Source of the DNA: Alphaproteobacteria bacterium
GTDB taxonomy: Bacteria > Pseudomonadota > Alphaproteobacteria > Sphingomonadales > Sphingomonadaceae
Direction of reading: 5' to 3'
Length of the DNA: 64,000 bases
NCBI GenBank assembly: GCA_030426245.1
Contig: JAUHYZ010000010.1
Location: forward strand, 1 to 64,000
The stretch's first letter is position 1, and each line of letters starts with the position of its first letter. The notes below the pieces were generated by a model. It was not told the DNA's origin. It searched no databases and worked only from the letters and a program-made list of their open reading frames with translations. The position numbers and the translations under genes are program-made. Shown here in pieces: positions 52,591-60,902 of the stretch.

Positions 52591-53297
52591 CCGCCAATAT
52601 TCTCCAGCGATTCTTCGGGTGAAAACACGTAGCGCCAGATGAGTGCGCCCAGCGCACCGCCCACCAGCGGAGCCACCCAGAAGAGCCATAGCTGTCCCAT
52701 CGCCGCCGTTTCGGCGAACAGCGCAGCCCCGGTTGATCGGGCCGGATTGACGGAAGTATTGGTAACCGGGATCGAGATCAGGTGGATCAAGGTCAGCGCC
52801 AGGCCAATCGAGATCGGCGCGAAACCGCCGGGTACCGCCTTGGAGGTCGACCCCAGAATCACGATCAGGAAGCCCGCCGTCAGGATGATTTCGATCAGCA
52901 GCGAGGCCTGCATCGAATATCCGCCCGGCGACAGATCGCCGAAACCGTTGGAAGCAAATCCGCCCGCCGCAAAGCCGGCCTGGCCCGAAGCAATGGCATA
53001 GAGCGCCGCGCCCGCCAGCACCGCGCCGACCACCTGCGCCACCCAATATGGCAGCAAGTCCTTCCACTCGAAGCGTTTCGCCAGGGCAAGGCCCAGCGAA
53101 ACCGCCGGGTTGAAATGGCCACCCGAAATTCCGCCCACGGCATAGGCCATCGTCAGAACGGTGAGGCCGAATGCCAGCGCCACGCCCGCAAAACCGATCC
53201 CGAGCTCCGGAAAAGCCGCCGCCAACACGGCGGAACCGCACCCCCCGAAGACCAGCCAGAATGTGCCGAACAGCTCGGCCGCCAGTTTCCTTGTCAT
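52587..53297 (-). CDS. aqpZ: Aquaporin Z-type water channel
   Basis: A 236-residue six-helix channel with both NPA boxes ([12 protein letters not shown] and [11 protein letters not shown]). The selectivity-filter residues look like those of AqpZ (FGLT...F, R after the second NPA), so it should pass water. GGAGGGGG precedes the ATG at 53297. It overlaps the convergent yaiI gene by four bases at the stops, and a duplicated piece of yaiI lies beyond its start. Confidence 0.94.
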   Translation of the reverse strand: MTRKLAAELFGTFWLVFGGCGSAVLAAAFPELGIGFAGVALAFGLTVLTMAYAVGGISGGHFNPAVSLGLALAKRFEWKDLLPYWVAQVVGAVLAGAALYAIASGQAGFAAGGFASNGFGDLSPGGYSMQASLLIEIILTAGFLIVILGSTSKAVPGGFAPISIGLALTLIHLISIPVTNTSVNPARSTGAALFAETAAMGQLWLFWVAPLVGGALGALIWRYVFSPEESLENIGG

Positions 53298-53386
53298 CAC
53301 ACCCCCTCCTGCGATCATCGTCTATGCCTGGTATCGCTACGTCAGATCTGCCCAATAGGAAAGCCGATTGCGTGGCCCCAAGCTTG

Positions 53387-53437
53387 CGCTTCCTGCAGGT
53401 GCCGGATGCCGCGCTGGTCAAGCTCGGCAAGGCCTAG
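53387..53437 (+). pseudogene. Remnant of the yaiI 3' end
   Basis: These 51 bases match the last 51 bases of the yaiI gene (52540-52590) at 44 positions with no gap, including the stop codon. The coded end RFLQVPDAALVKLGKA parallels [16 protein letters not shown]. It has no gene body of its own, so it is the leftover of a duplication or of an insertion that brought aqpZ in. Confidence 0.75.
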
Positions 53438-53450
53438 CCGCGGCCCATGC

Positions 53451-54455
53451 TCACGCCATAGCGCCAAGCCAGCCCGCAACTGCCCGCCCCAGCGCATGGG
53501 GCGCGAATTCCGGCACGTAATGCGTGCCATAGACGGTCACTTCCGTCTGGTTCTTGAAGCTGCGCAGGTATTCCAGGATTTCCGGCTGGGAGAAGATCGC
53601 GCCCGGCGCGGCATGGACGAACAGTTTGGGCACCGTCTCGTCCGATGCCAACCAATGCGTATAGGCTTCCGCAATCGGCGCGGTTTCGGCGTTGTAAGTG
53701 GGCAGTTGCCGCGGCCATTCCAGCGACGGCCAGCGCCCTGCCCCCGGTTCGCCGAAGGGCCGGCGGTATTCCTCCCGGTCCGCCTCCGTCAGATAGGTGC
53801 CCAGCCCGCCGATCAAAACCTGCTCCACGAACAGGTTTTGCTGCAAAATAAGCTCTTCGCCTTCCTCGCTCAGGAAGCGGCCGAACAACCCGCCCGCACG
53901 GGCCGGATCGGGCGGAGGCGAACCAGGGCGGCGCAGGATTGCCTCCATATAGGCGATGCCCTTGATCGCGCCGGGATTTTGCGCTGCGTAATCGAGCCCC
54001 AGGCCCGAACCCCAATCATGCACGACCAGCGTGATATTCTCCGTCACGCCCAGCACGCGCAGCAGTTCATGCAGATATTTTCGGTGGTTCACGAAGCTGT
54101 AGGTGCCCGGCCCTGCATCCGGGATCTTGTCGGAATCTCCCTGTCCGATCAGGTCCGGCGCGATGCAGCGGCCCATCTGGCTGAGATGGGGAATGACATC
54201 GCGCCAGAGATAGGAACTGGTGGGGTTGCCGTGCAGGAACAGGATCGGATCGCCCTCCCCCACTTCGACATAGGCCATTTGCCGGCCCAGCACCTGGGCG
54301 AACTTCTTGCCGGCGCGCCAATCGCCTGTGAATTCGCATCCTGCCCTGTCCGGTGACGCGGCGGCAGCAGGCAGAGCCCCGGCCAGGCCGGCGGCCAGCC
54401 CGATGCCGCCCGCGCCCGCAAAAAGCTGCCGTCTGCTGGCGCTGAAACCGCTCAT
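53451..54455 (-). CDS. Tat-exported haloalkane dehalogenase-like hydrolase
   Basis: A 334-residue alpha/beta hydrolase. The start SASRRQLFAGAGGIGLAAGL is a twin-arginine signal. The dehalogenase pattern is clear: HGNPTSSYLWRDVIPHL (oxyanion and halide Asn), nucleophile Asp147 followed by Trp148 (VVHDWGSGLG), AYMEAILRRP, and His in YGTHYVPEF. These fit the LinB/DhaA subfamily (HLD-II). Exported members are uncommon. It may remove halide from haloalkanes in the periplasm; activity is not proven. Confidence 0.85.
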   Translation of the reverse strand: MSGFSASRRQLFAGAGGIGLAAGLAGALPAAAASPDRAGCEFTGDWRAGKKFAQVLGRQMAYVEVGEGDPILFLHGNPTSSYLWRDVIPHLSQMGRCIAPDLIGQGDSDKIPDAGPGTYSFVNHRKYLHELLRVLGVTENITLVVHDWGSGLGLDYAAQNPGAIKGIAYMEAILRRPGSPPPDPARAGGLFGRFLSEEGEELILQQNLFVEQVLIGGLGTYLTEADREEYRRPFGEPGAGRWPSLEWPRQLPTYNAETAPIAEAYTHWLASDETVPKLFVHAAPGAIFSQPEILEYLRSFKNQTEVTVYGTHYVPEFAPHALGRAVAGWLGAMA

Positions 54456-54539
54456 AATCGTCCTCCGTACCGGGATTGCCCATGTTGTTACTTAGCCAAC
54501 TAAGCGCAAATCAAGCCGGCAGGAAACCGGAAGATAGGA

Positions 54540-55142
54540 TTATGCGCAGCCCTCGACATAGGCCAGCCAGGGCATCTCGCCGGCATGGATCAGATTGACC
54601 TTGCCTTGCGCGTCCAATTCGAAGCGCAGGCCGCGCGTCGCGCCTTCGGGCATCCAGGTGAGATATTTGGCAGGCGCCTCCACATATTTATGCGGCTCTT
54701 CCGTCACGGCGGGGAACGCGCCGCGCACATCGGCCTCGCTGGCACCAGGGCCGATGCCGCCGCCGGCCTTGACCTCTGAACCCATGCCGACGGTGATCCG
54801 GCGGATCGCGGTGCCGTCGCTCATGGCATAGCTTTCGGGATATACGCTTGAATGCAGCGTCTTGCAGTCCATGCCCGGAATCTGAACTTCGTCTTCGCTC
54901 CAGCTCGATTCCTCGGGCACGGCTTCGCCGATTTCGAGATTGCCGAGCCCGGCGGGCGTGAGCACCAGAGATCCCGCCGCGCCGGCATTCAGCGGCACAC
55001 GGCCTTCGCCCAGATCGCCCGTGGCCGTTTCCGCCTGGCCGTCCGCGGCGGCGCCCGGCGGCGGCTCCTCATCGGAAGCGGATTGGGGGGAACAGGCGGC
55101 CAGGCCAGCCGCGAGCACGGTCATGCAGAGCAGTCTTGTCAT
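54540..55142 (-). CDS. Lipoprotein of unknown function
   Basis: A 200-residue lipoprotein (signal MTRLLCMTVLAAGLAAC, lipobox LAAC at about residue 17). A low-complexity acidic start is followed by a domain with LVLTPAGLGNLEIGEAVPEE, two cysteines (GMDCKTLH, VEGCA) and GPGASEADVRGAFP, a pattern shared by periplasmic proteins of sphingomonads without a named domain. It ends just before the HT-protease gene on the same strand and may share its transcript. Confidence 0.7.
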   Translation of the reverse strand: MTRLLCMTVLAAGLAACSPQSASDEEPPPGAAADGQAETATGDLGEGRVPLNAGAAGSLVLTPAGLGNLEIGEAVPEESSWSEDEVQIPGMDCKTLHSSVYPESYAMSDGTAIRRITVGMGSEVKAGGGIGPGASEADVRGAFPAVTEEPHKYVEAPAKYLTWMPEGATRGLRFELDAQGKVNLIHAGEMPWLAYVEGCA

Positions 55143-55216
55143 GGCAAAGGAACGCCGCAGCAGTGCTCGCGGTTCCGCGGCATGCGCAGAGAGCCCATTG
55201 CGTGCTGATATGCCCA

Positions 55217-56824
55217 TTAGTTCTCCGCCTCGGGCACCTCGACTTCCGGAACATCCAGTTCCGGGGCAAAGATCATCGATAGCTCCACCGCGTCCACCGG
55301 TTTGCTGCTGCTCTCCAGCCTCCTGATAAGACGCTGCGCCGATCCTGCCATGCCGCCGCCATGGGGATTGAAGGCAATGGGGGCGAGGTTCCGACGAGCG
55401 TTTTCGTAGTCGCCGTCTCGCATCTGTTGCATAGCGAGTTGCATTCTCAGATCCAGATCGAAGCGGGCCAGGTCGACCGCACGCGAAAGCCCTTGCTTGG
55501 CGAGATCGCTGGGCTCTTCGCCGCGGTTCAGGAAAGAACGGTAATAATAGGCGAGTGGCAGGGGATGATTGTTCTCGACCTTGTTGAGGGCAATGAATGG
55601 CTGGAGAGCTTCCTGATAGGCTGCGTCCCTGTCATCGGCATCCTCTGCCATACGGAACAGGGCATAGCCTTTCTGAACAAAGGCATCGACGCACGCGGGA
55701 TCCGCCGCCAAGGCCCTGTCGGCCGCTGCAATCGCCTCTGCATCGTTGCCGGCATCGTATTCAGCTTCGGCCAGGGCTGCCTGAACCATCGGATCATTGG
55801 GATATTGTGCGCCAATCTCGCGCGCTTCGGGCAAAAGCTCCAGCGCTTCTTCCCGCGAAACGCCGCGCTTCGAACGAATGCGGACGTCCATCATCTCCGC
55901 CTCGCCTTCACGCAGAACACGAACCTCGACTGGGCCGACTGACAGCATGTCGGGAGTGAACTGCAGCGACATTATCGTACGCCGATCGAGATAATCATCG
56001 AGATCATCCTCCAGTTCCTCCATGCTGCCGAAGCTCTGCTTGGCGGCATCACTTGAGGATACGCCCGAGACCAGGAGCTTTATATATTGCCCCATCTGGC
56101 CCCTACGCTCCTCCGAAAAGGTCAAATAATGATACAGCAGCCAACTGCGGCCGTAGAATGAATCATATCCCCGCCGCCGGTTCTGCGCATACAGTTCTTC
56201 ATCGAACAGCTCTTCGACCGGCACCGCGGGCAGGTTGAACAATTCGCCAGCGCGCTGTTGGGCGGCGGCCCCAACGCTCAGCGTGCCGTCCCTCTCAAAA
56301 GAAGCTGAAGCGAAGAATTCCGCGTTGCCCTCCGACAACCATCGCGGGATCGGGAAGGAGGAAGCTGAAGTAAGAAAATGATGGGCATATTCGTGCAGCA
56401 GGGTGATCATGGAATGATCCAGCCGGCGCTTCCCCTCGCTGAGCTTTGGGACAATCGCCAGAGACGCGCCTGCGCGCGGGACGTAAAAGCCGCCGATATA
56501 CCGGGAATTTTCGCCATAGAGCTTACGAACGTTGCGCTCACCGCCCACGGCGTAGATCGTGATACGGTTTGACGGACTTGGCTTTTCAGGCGGCCGCGGC
56601 GAGATAAGCGCCAGCGCGGAATGAAACCTTTCCAGATCCTCCGCAAATTCACGGATGTCGTCTTCGCTGTCATTGGCATAGACGACGAAATGCTCGCTCG
56701 ATGCTTCGCGCCATTTGGCCTGCGCCTGTCCTGCAAATCCCGCTGAAAGCGCCAACGCGGCAGCGATCGCCGCCCAAATTCCAAATACGCGGCCAAGCAT
56801 CCCGCGGCCTGCCGAATTCGCCAT
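55217..56824 (-). CDS. Exported HExxH metalloprotease-like protein with TPR-like tail
   Basis: A 535-residue protein with a signal peptide (VFGIWAAIAAALALSAGFAG). The N-terminal half has a DUF1570-like gluzincin domain: HEYAHHFL (HExxH) with a downstream glutamate in SEGNAEFFA. The C-terminal half is helical with TPR-like repeats (QAALAEAEYDAGNDAEAIAA, ADPACVDAFVQKGYAL). A periplasmic protease or an inactive scaffold are both possible. The ATG at 56824 follows GGGGGA. The gap to 57110 (285 bp) holds the divergent promoters and nothing else I recognise. Confidence 0.8.
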   Translation of the reverse strand: MANSAGRGMLGRVFGIWAAIAAALALSAGFAGQAQAKWREASSEHFVVYANDSEDDIREFAEDLERFHSALALISPRPPEKPSPSNRITIYAVGGERNVRKLYGENSRYIGGFYVPRAGASLAIVPKLSEGKRRLDHSMITLLHEYAHHFLTSASSFPIPRWLSEGNAEFFASASFERDGTLSVGAAAQQRAGELFNLPAVPVEELFDEELYAQNRRRGYDSFYGRSWLLYHYLTFSEERRGQMGQYIKLLVSGVSSSDAAKQSFGSMEELEDDLDDYLDRRTIMSLQFTPDMLSVGPVEVRVLREGEAEMMDVRIRSKRGVSREEALELLPEAREIGAQYPNDPMVQAALAEAEYDAGNDAEAIAAADRALAADPACVDAFVQKGYALFRMAEDADDRDAAYQEALQPFIALNKVENNHPLPLAYYYRSFLNRGEEPSDLAKQGLSRAVDLARFDLDLRMQLAMQQMRDGDYENARRNLAPIAFNPHGGGMAGSAQRLIRRLESSSKPVDAVELSMIFAPELDVPEVEVPEAEN

Positions 56825-57109
56825 GTCCGTCCCCCATCGACGTGGCCGGCCCGTTTTCGGACCTTGCCCAACACCATCCATCCGACCCGATGCTTAGCTC
56901 GCTAGGCTAGCCCGCCAATTCATGAAAGCCAATGCTGCCGCTGCCGCCAAATATGGCGCGCTTGTTTCAGATCCGGACATCCGGGCGAAGTGCAGTTCCG
57001 TTTGTTCGTACGCCAGCACCTACAGGCATAGCGCCTCCATGAAATATTATCGCGCAGCGCAGGCCTGTGCCCTTTGTCCCCCTCCCCCGCCCCGCTATGC
57101 GCTGTTGCC

Positions 57110-57895
57110 ATGTTGAGCGACACACTGATTGGCGGCACCCCCCTGGGCGACCCGGCCACGCTTGCGCTTTCCTGCTTCGCGGTGTTCATCCTGGGGATTT
57201 CCAAAGGCGGCTTTTCCGGGCTGGGCGCTGTCGCCACGCCGATGCTGGCGCTGCTCATCCCGCCGATGCAGGCCGCGGCGATCCTGCTGCCGATCCTGAT
57301 CCTGCAGGATGCAGTGAGCGTGTGGTCTTACCGCAAGAGCTGGAACGGCTGGATCATCGCCTGGATCATGCCCGGCGCGCTGGCAGGCATCGCGATCGGC
57401 TATTTCTTCTCCGCCGGCATGCCGATCGCCGCAGTCAAGGGCGTGCTGGGCGCAATCACCGCGGGCTTCGCGCTGTTCCGCCTGTGGCTGGAGCGCGGCG
57501 GCAGGCTGGTGGCCGAATCCAATTCTCCCGGCTGGGTCGGCACGATTGCGGGCGTGGGAATCGGCTTCACCAGCCATATCGCCCATGCCGGCGGCCCGCC
57601 GTTCCAGATCTGGGTGGTGCCGCGCAAGCTGCCGCATCTGCAATTCGTGGGCACTACCGCGATCACTTTCGCGCTGGTCAACTGGGCCAAGGTGCCCGGC
57701 TATTTCGCGCTGGGCGAGTTTTCGAGATCGAACCTCAAGGCCAGCGTCCTGCTGGCCCCGCTGGCGATCGTCAGCACGCTGGCGGGCGTCTGGCTGGTGC
57801 GGCGGATCAAGAACCCGGCGACCTTCTACACCCTGATCTACTGGCTGATGGTGCTGCTGGGCGGCAAGCTGATGTGGGACGGTTTCATCGCCTGA
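57110..57895 (+). CDS. TauE/SafE-family membrane permease
   Basis: A 261-residue inner-membrane protein with about eight hydrophobic segments. The family repeat GxxxGxxxxxG is seen in ISKGGFSGLGAVATPMLAL, and ITAGFALFRLW and FTSHIAHAGGPPFQIWVVPR match TauE. Members export sulfite or organosulfonate-derived anions; the substrate is not fixed here. The ATG at 57110 starts MLSDTLIGGT. The stop lies 30 bases before the convergent DUF1772 gene. Confidence 0.88.
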   Translation: MLSDTLIGGTPLGDPATLALSCFAVFILGISKGGFSGLGAVATPMLALLIPPMQAAAILLPILILQDAVSVWSYRKSWNGWIIAWIMPGALAGIAIGYFFSAGMPIAAVKGVLGAITAGFALFRLWLERGGRLVAESNSPGWVGTIAGVGIGFTSHIAHAGGPPFQIWVVPRKLPHLQFVGTTAITFALVNWAKVPGYFALGEFSRSNLKASVLLAPLAIVSTLAGVWLVRRIKNPATFYTLIYWLMVLLGGKLMWDGFIA

Positions 57896-57925
57896 CAATC
57901 GCGGCACATAATGCCCGGAGCGGAG

Positions 57926-58408
57926 CTAAAGCCTGGCTTCCGCCAGCACGAACAGCGCCAGCGCCGCCGTGCAGGCGATCGCCCGCACATGGTTCAGCCG
58001 CGTCCAGCGCCGGCAATATTCCAGCCACAGCGTATGGCCCGGCAGACTGTTCGGCGGGGCGGAGGCGAGCGCATTGTTGAGCGGGACGTTGCCGGCGATC
58101 GTCACGCCGGTCATCCCCGCGACATAGACCACCCCGCCCAGCAGCAGCGCCGCCGTACCGGGAGCCCCCCAATTGCCGAGCGCAATCAGGCACAGCGCCA
58201 GGCTGACCACCGAACTGATGAAGAACAGCGGCCTGAGAACCGTGCGCTGGACGACGAAATTGATTGCATTCATCGCCTGCATGCCCGCCGGATGGTTCAG
58301 CGCGGCCAGCGCGTAAATGATGAACACCGAAAAAGCGAAAAAGAGCCCCGCCATCAATCCGGCGGAGATCAGCGCGAACCACAGCAGCGCCTCTGTCAGC
58401 AATTCCAT
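57926..58408 (-). CDS. DUF1772-family membrane protein
   Basis: A 160-residue protein with four membrane segments, beginning with LLWFALISAGLMAGLFFAFS and including NVPLNNALA, the DUF1772 (anthrone oxygenase-like) signature. The fungal relatives hydroxylate anthrones; the bacterial proteins are not characterised. It is a single gene 69 bases downstream of the aldo/keto reductase gene. Confidence 0.85.
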   Translation of the reverse strand: MELLTEALLWFALISAGLMAGLFFAFSVFIIYALAALNHPAGMQAMNAINFVVQRTVLRPLFFISSVVSLALCLIALGNWGAPGTAALLLGGVVYVAGMTGVTIAGNVPLNNALASAPPNSLPGHTLWLEYCRRWTRLNHVRAIACTAALALFVLAEARL

Positions 58409-58477
58409 TCGGCCCTCTCTCCGTTATTTTTTGGGCGACCTTATTTTGTGCCGCCTTTCTGTCAAATCGGAACGCCT

Positions 58478-59338
58478 CTACCAATTCGCGGTGTCCGGAT
58501 TTGGGCCGACCCGCCCGCCGGGTGCGTCCATCGCCGTAATCGCGGCCATATCTTCCTCGTCCAGCGCGAAATCGAACACGTCGAAATTCGCCCGGATTCG
58601 CTCCGGCTTGGCGGATTTCGGGATCACCACCAGCCCGCTTTGCACATGCCAGCGGATCATCACATGCGCCGCGGTCCGTTCGTGCTTTTCGGCAATGCGC
58701 GCCAGCACCGGATGGCTCAGCAGATTGCCGCGCCCCAGCGGGCCCCAGCTTTCGGTGACGATGCCCCGGTCGGCATTGGCTTCGCGCAGTGCGCGCTGCT
58801 GGAAGGCGGGATGGCATTCGATCTGGTTGATCGCCGGGGTGACGCCCGTTTCCCCGATCAGCCGGTCCAGCTGCTCGGCATTGAAATTCGACACGCCGAT
58901 GGAGAGGATGCGCCCTTCTTCCTTCAGCTCGATCAGCGTGCGCCAGGTTTCGACATAGAGCCCGCGCTGCGGCGAAGGCCAGTGGATCAGATAGAGGTCC
59001 ACCGGCCCCAGTCCCAGCAGGCGCTCGCTCTTCTCGAACGCGGCCAGCGTCCTGTCGCGGCCATGTTCGGTGCTCCACAGCTTGGTGGTGACGAACACCT
59101 CGTCGCGCGGCACGCCGTATTCCTGCGCCGCCTGCCGCACCCCCTCGCCCACGCCGGCTTCGTTGCCATAGAGGGTCGCCGTGTCGATATGGCGGTATCC
59201 GGCCGCAATCGCCGTGCTGACGAGGGCCGCCGTCTCCTTCTCCGCCATGTCGAACACCCCCAGGCCGATTTGCGGGATGGAGCGCCCGTCATTGAAGGCG
59301 ATGCGCGGCTGCTCTGCTGTGTCGATAGTGTCTGTCAT
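58478..59338 (-). CDS. Aldo/keto reductase (2,5-diketogluconate reductase-like)
   Basis: A 286-residue NADPH-dependent AKR. The catalytic tetrad is visible: Asp in HIDTATLYGNE with Tyr, Lys in VTTKLWSTEHG and His in LYLIHWP; the phosphate pocket is VVIPKSAKPERIRAN. It resembles DkgA/DkgB, but the natural substrate is unknown. The ATG at 59338 lies directly beside an array of repeated 9-bp sites that occupies its promoter region, which suggests control by a site-specific DNA-binding protein. Confidence 0.9.
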   Translation of the reverse strand: MTDTIDTAEQPRIAFNDGRSIPQIGLGVFDMAEKETAALVSTAIAAGYRHIDTATLYGNEAGVGEGVRQAAQEYGVPRDEVFVTTKLWSTEHGRDRTLAAFEKSERLLGLGPVDLYLIHWPSPQRGLYVETWRTLIELKEEGRILSIGVSNFNAEQLDRLIGETGVTPAINQIECHPAFQQRALREANADRGIVTESWGPLGRGNLLSHPVLARIAEKHERTAAHVMIRWHVQSGLVVIPKSAKPERIRANFDVFDFALDEEDMAAITAMDAPGGRVGPNPDTANW

Positions 59339-59348
59339 AAATGTCAGC

Positions 59349-59555
59349 CTAGTTGACACAGTTGACGCTGTACAATGGGAAAAACGGCCAGAAGCGTCAC
59401 CTTGGGCGGCGAAAGCGTAACCTTGCGGCCCCTTCGCGCAGGGCGCAGGCGCAAAGCGTCGCCTTGGGCCGAAAAAGCGTCAACTTGGCCTGCAAAAACT
59501 GTCACCTTGCAGCCCCCGAACTGTCACCTTGCGTGTCAACCTGTGTGTCAACCTG
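59349..59555. repeat. Array of about ten GTCAMCTTG sites, mostly 21-22 bp apart
   Basis: Plus-strand copies begin at 59396 (GTCACCTTG), 59417 (GTAACCTTG), 59458 (GTCGCCTTG), 59479 (GTCAACTTG), 59501 and 59523 (both GTCACCTTG), 59535 and 59547 (both GTCAACCTG). Two inverted partial copies (GTTGAC) are at 59352 and 59361. Many are preceded by AAGC. The steps are 21, 41 (a double step), 21, 22, 22, 12 and 12, so most sites face the same side of the helix. The array starts 11 bases from the aldo/keto reductase start codon and runs into the end of the HTH gene, whose stop codon lies in the copy at 59501. Confidence 0.8.
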
Positions 59556-59951
59556 CGCCGCGCCGTGCAGCATCCGGTCGACCATCGAAAAGCTCGCCCG
59601 GGCAGGCCGCCTCGCGGCTGCGCGCCGCCGCTCCTTCCCGGCTGCGAGAGCCAGCGGCCAGCCTTCGGCCACCATCGCGGAACGTTGCCGCAGGCGATAG
59701 GCCGATTGCCGCGTCATCCCCACGGCGCGCGCGGCCTCTGCCACCTTGCCGCATTCGGCCAGTACTTCCAGGAAGGCGAGCGCCTTATGCGGTGTCCAGC
59801 GATATTCGTCATGGGCTTGGGGCGCATCCGGCTCCGGAGGCGGCGTGTCCGGCGGCGGATCGGGCGGCAGCGTTTGCGGGGCGCCATAGTCAGGCTCGGC
59901 AAAGTCGGGGCGCGCTTGCGCGGCGGAGAGTGTCTGTGCGTGCTGTCTCAT
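59502..59951 (-). CDS. Helix-turn-helix protein of unknown function
   Basis: A 149-residue protein starting MRQHAQTLSAAQARPDFAEP. A proline/aspartate-rich linker (residues about 28-50) is followed by an HTH: ALAFLEVLAECGKVAEAARA and VGMTRQSAYRLRQRS. The C-terminal part is arginine-rich (ERRRAAARRPARASF) and its last residues, QVDTQVDTQGDSSG, are encoded by the repeat array. The HTH resembles small terminase-type or transposase-like domains. I infer that it may bind the array next to its own 3' end. Confidence 0.65.
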   Translation of the reverse strand: MRQHAQTLSAAQARPDFAEPDYGAPQTLPPDPPPDTPPPEPDAPQAHDEYRWTPHKALAFLEVLAECGKVAEAARAVGMTRQSAYRLRQRSAMVAEGWPLALAAGKERRRAAARRPARASFSMVDRMLHGAAQVDTQVDTQGDSSGAAR

Positions 59952-60060
59952 CCGGCAGTGTAAGGCACAACTGGCAGGGTGTAGGAAAGGCTTTTTTGCC
60001 CGGTGTGCAGCTGCCCACCCCGCTGCGGCTAGCCACGCCTGCGGCGCGGCAAGTCTCGCT

Positions 60061-60213
60061 CCCCTCCCGCCTGCGGGAGGGGTTGGGGGTGGGCCTGAAG
60101 TAGCCCCCTCCTCTTCAGAAGAGGGGGTTGGGGGTGGTGAAGTGCCAGTGACGAAGCCTCCGGCTTCGCAACCACCCCTCGATTCCCGATGCCTGTCCCG
60201 GCGGAGGCCGGGA
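60061..60213. repeat. Cluster of three hairpins
   Basis: The region holds CCCCTCCC/GGGAGGGG with a 6-base loop (60061-60082), CCCCTCTTC-type arms around one base (60107-60127) and TCCCGGC/GCCGGGA with loop GGAG (60196-60213). GGTTGGGGGTGG follows each of the first two, so they share a unit. They fill the 353-bp gap between the HTH gene and the next gene, and no gene is seen in it. They look like REP-type elements. Confidence 0.6.
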
Positions 60214-60304
60214 TTGAAAAGGAGGGGAGGCAACTGCCCCGGAACCATTGCCGCGCAAACCGCGTTCAATCGCCAGAAGCCGCTGATAATCGGAGCATTG
60301 GGTC

Positions 60305-60811
60305 ATGAAGCTCGCATTCGCCGTTCTGGGCGCTGGAGCACTTGCATTGATATCGGGCGCCGCCGCCGGATCGGCCGTCAACACCGATCCCGTGTCGCGC
60401 GCCGACAGCGCCGCCCCCTCTTTCGCCGCCAAACATCCCCAGCCCGCCTTCGATGCGAAGGTGGCCAAGGGGCCGGACCATTATCCGCTGGAAACCCCGC
60501 GCGGCGTGGTGCCGGTTTCGGAGCTGGCCTGGCACGGCGTGATGCGCGGGGAGTATCGGCCCTATGGCGATGCCCGCACTTCCGAGGCGGTCTATTACCG
60601 GTCCGATTACGATCCGGCCCGCAAATATCCTGAGGAAGACGGCTGGGCGCCTTCGCGCTTCAACGAAACCCGCGAGGCGGAATACGGACAGGGCAATGCC
60701 GTGATCGTGGAACCCGCCCCCGCCGAGCCACTACGCAATGTGGCGCTGAACGAACGCCGCGAAGGCGCGCGTGTGATCGATGTGGCGAAGGAACTGGCGC
60801 GGTATAGGTGA
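60305..60811 (+). CDS. Exported protein of unknown function
   Basis: A 168-residue protein with a signal peptide (MKLAFAVLGAGALALISGAA). The mature part is rich in charged and aromatic residues (RPYGDARTSEAVYYRSDYDP) with no cysteine and no domain I recognise. It ends RVIDVAKELARYR. A TCATGAAG start has no strong ribosome site. The next gene to the right, on the other strand, begins the AT-rich defence cassette. Confidence 0.6.
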   Translation: MKLAFAVLGAGALALISGAAAGSAVNTDPVSRADSAAPSFAAKHPQPAFDAKVAKGPDHYPLETPRGVVPVSELAWHGVMRGEYRPYGDARTSEAVYYRSDYDPARKYPEEDGWAPSRFNETREAEYGQGNAVIVEPAPAEPLRNVALNERREGARVIDVAKELARYR

Positions 60812-60840
60812 GTGGCGGCTCGAAGCCAGCTTGCCCCTCC

Positions 60841-60864
60841 CCGTTCGTCCTGAGCCTGTCGAAG
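60841..60864. repeat. Half copy of the family C palindrome
   Basis: CCGTTCGTCCTGAGCCTGTC with GAAG is one arm of the palindrome at 33252-33313; the second arm is missing. It lies 38 bases beyond the 3' end of the HEPN gene, where base composition changes from GC-rich to AT-rich. Confidence 0.7.
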
Positions 60865-60902
60865 TTCGGCATTGAACCGAAGAATGACTGCATTGTCTGT
60901 AT

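Noticed and set aside
59349-59555. The repeat array as a CRISPR array
   Set aside because: The repeated unit is only 9 bases, the spacers are about 12 bases and irregular, and there is no cas gene; it fits protein-binding sites better.
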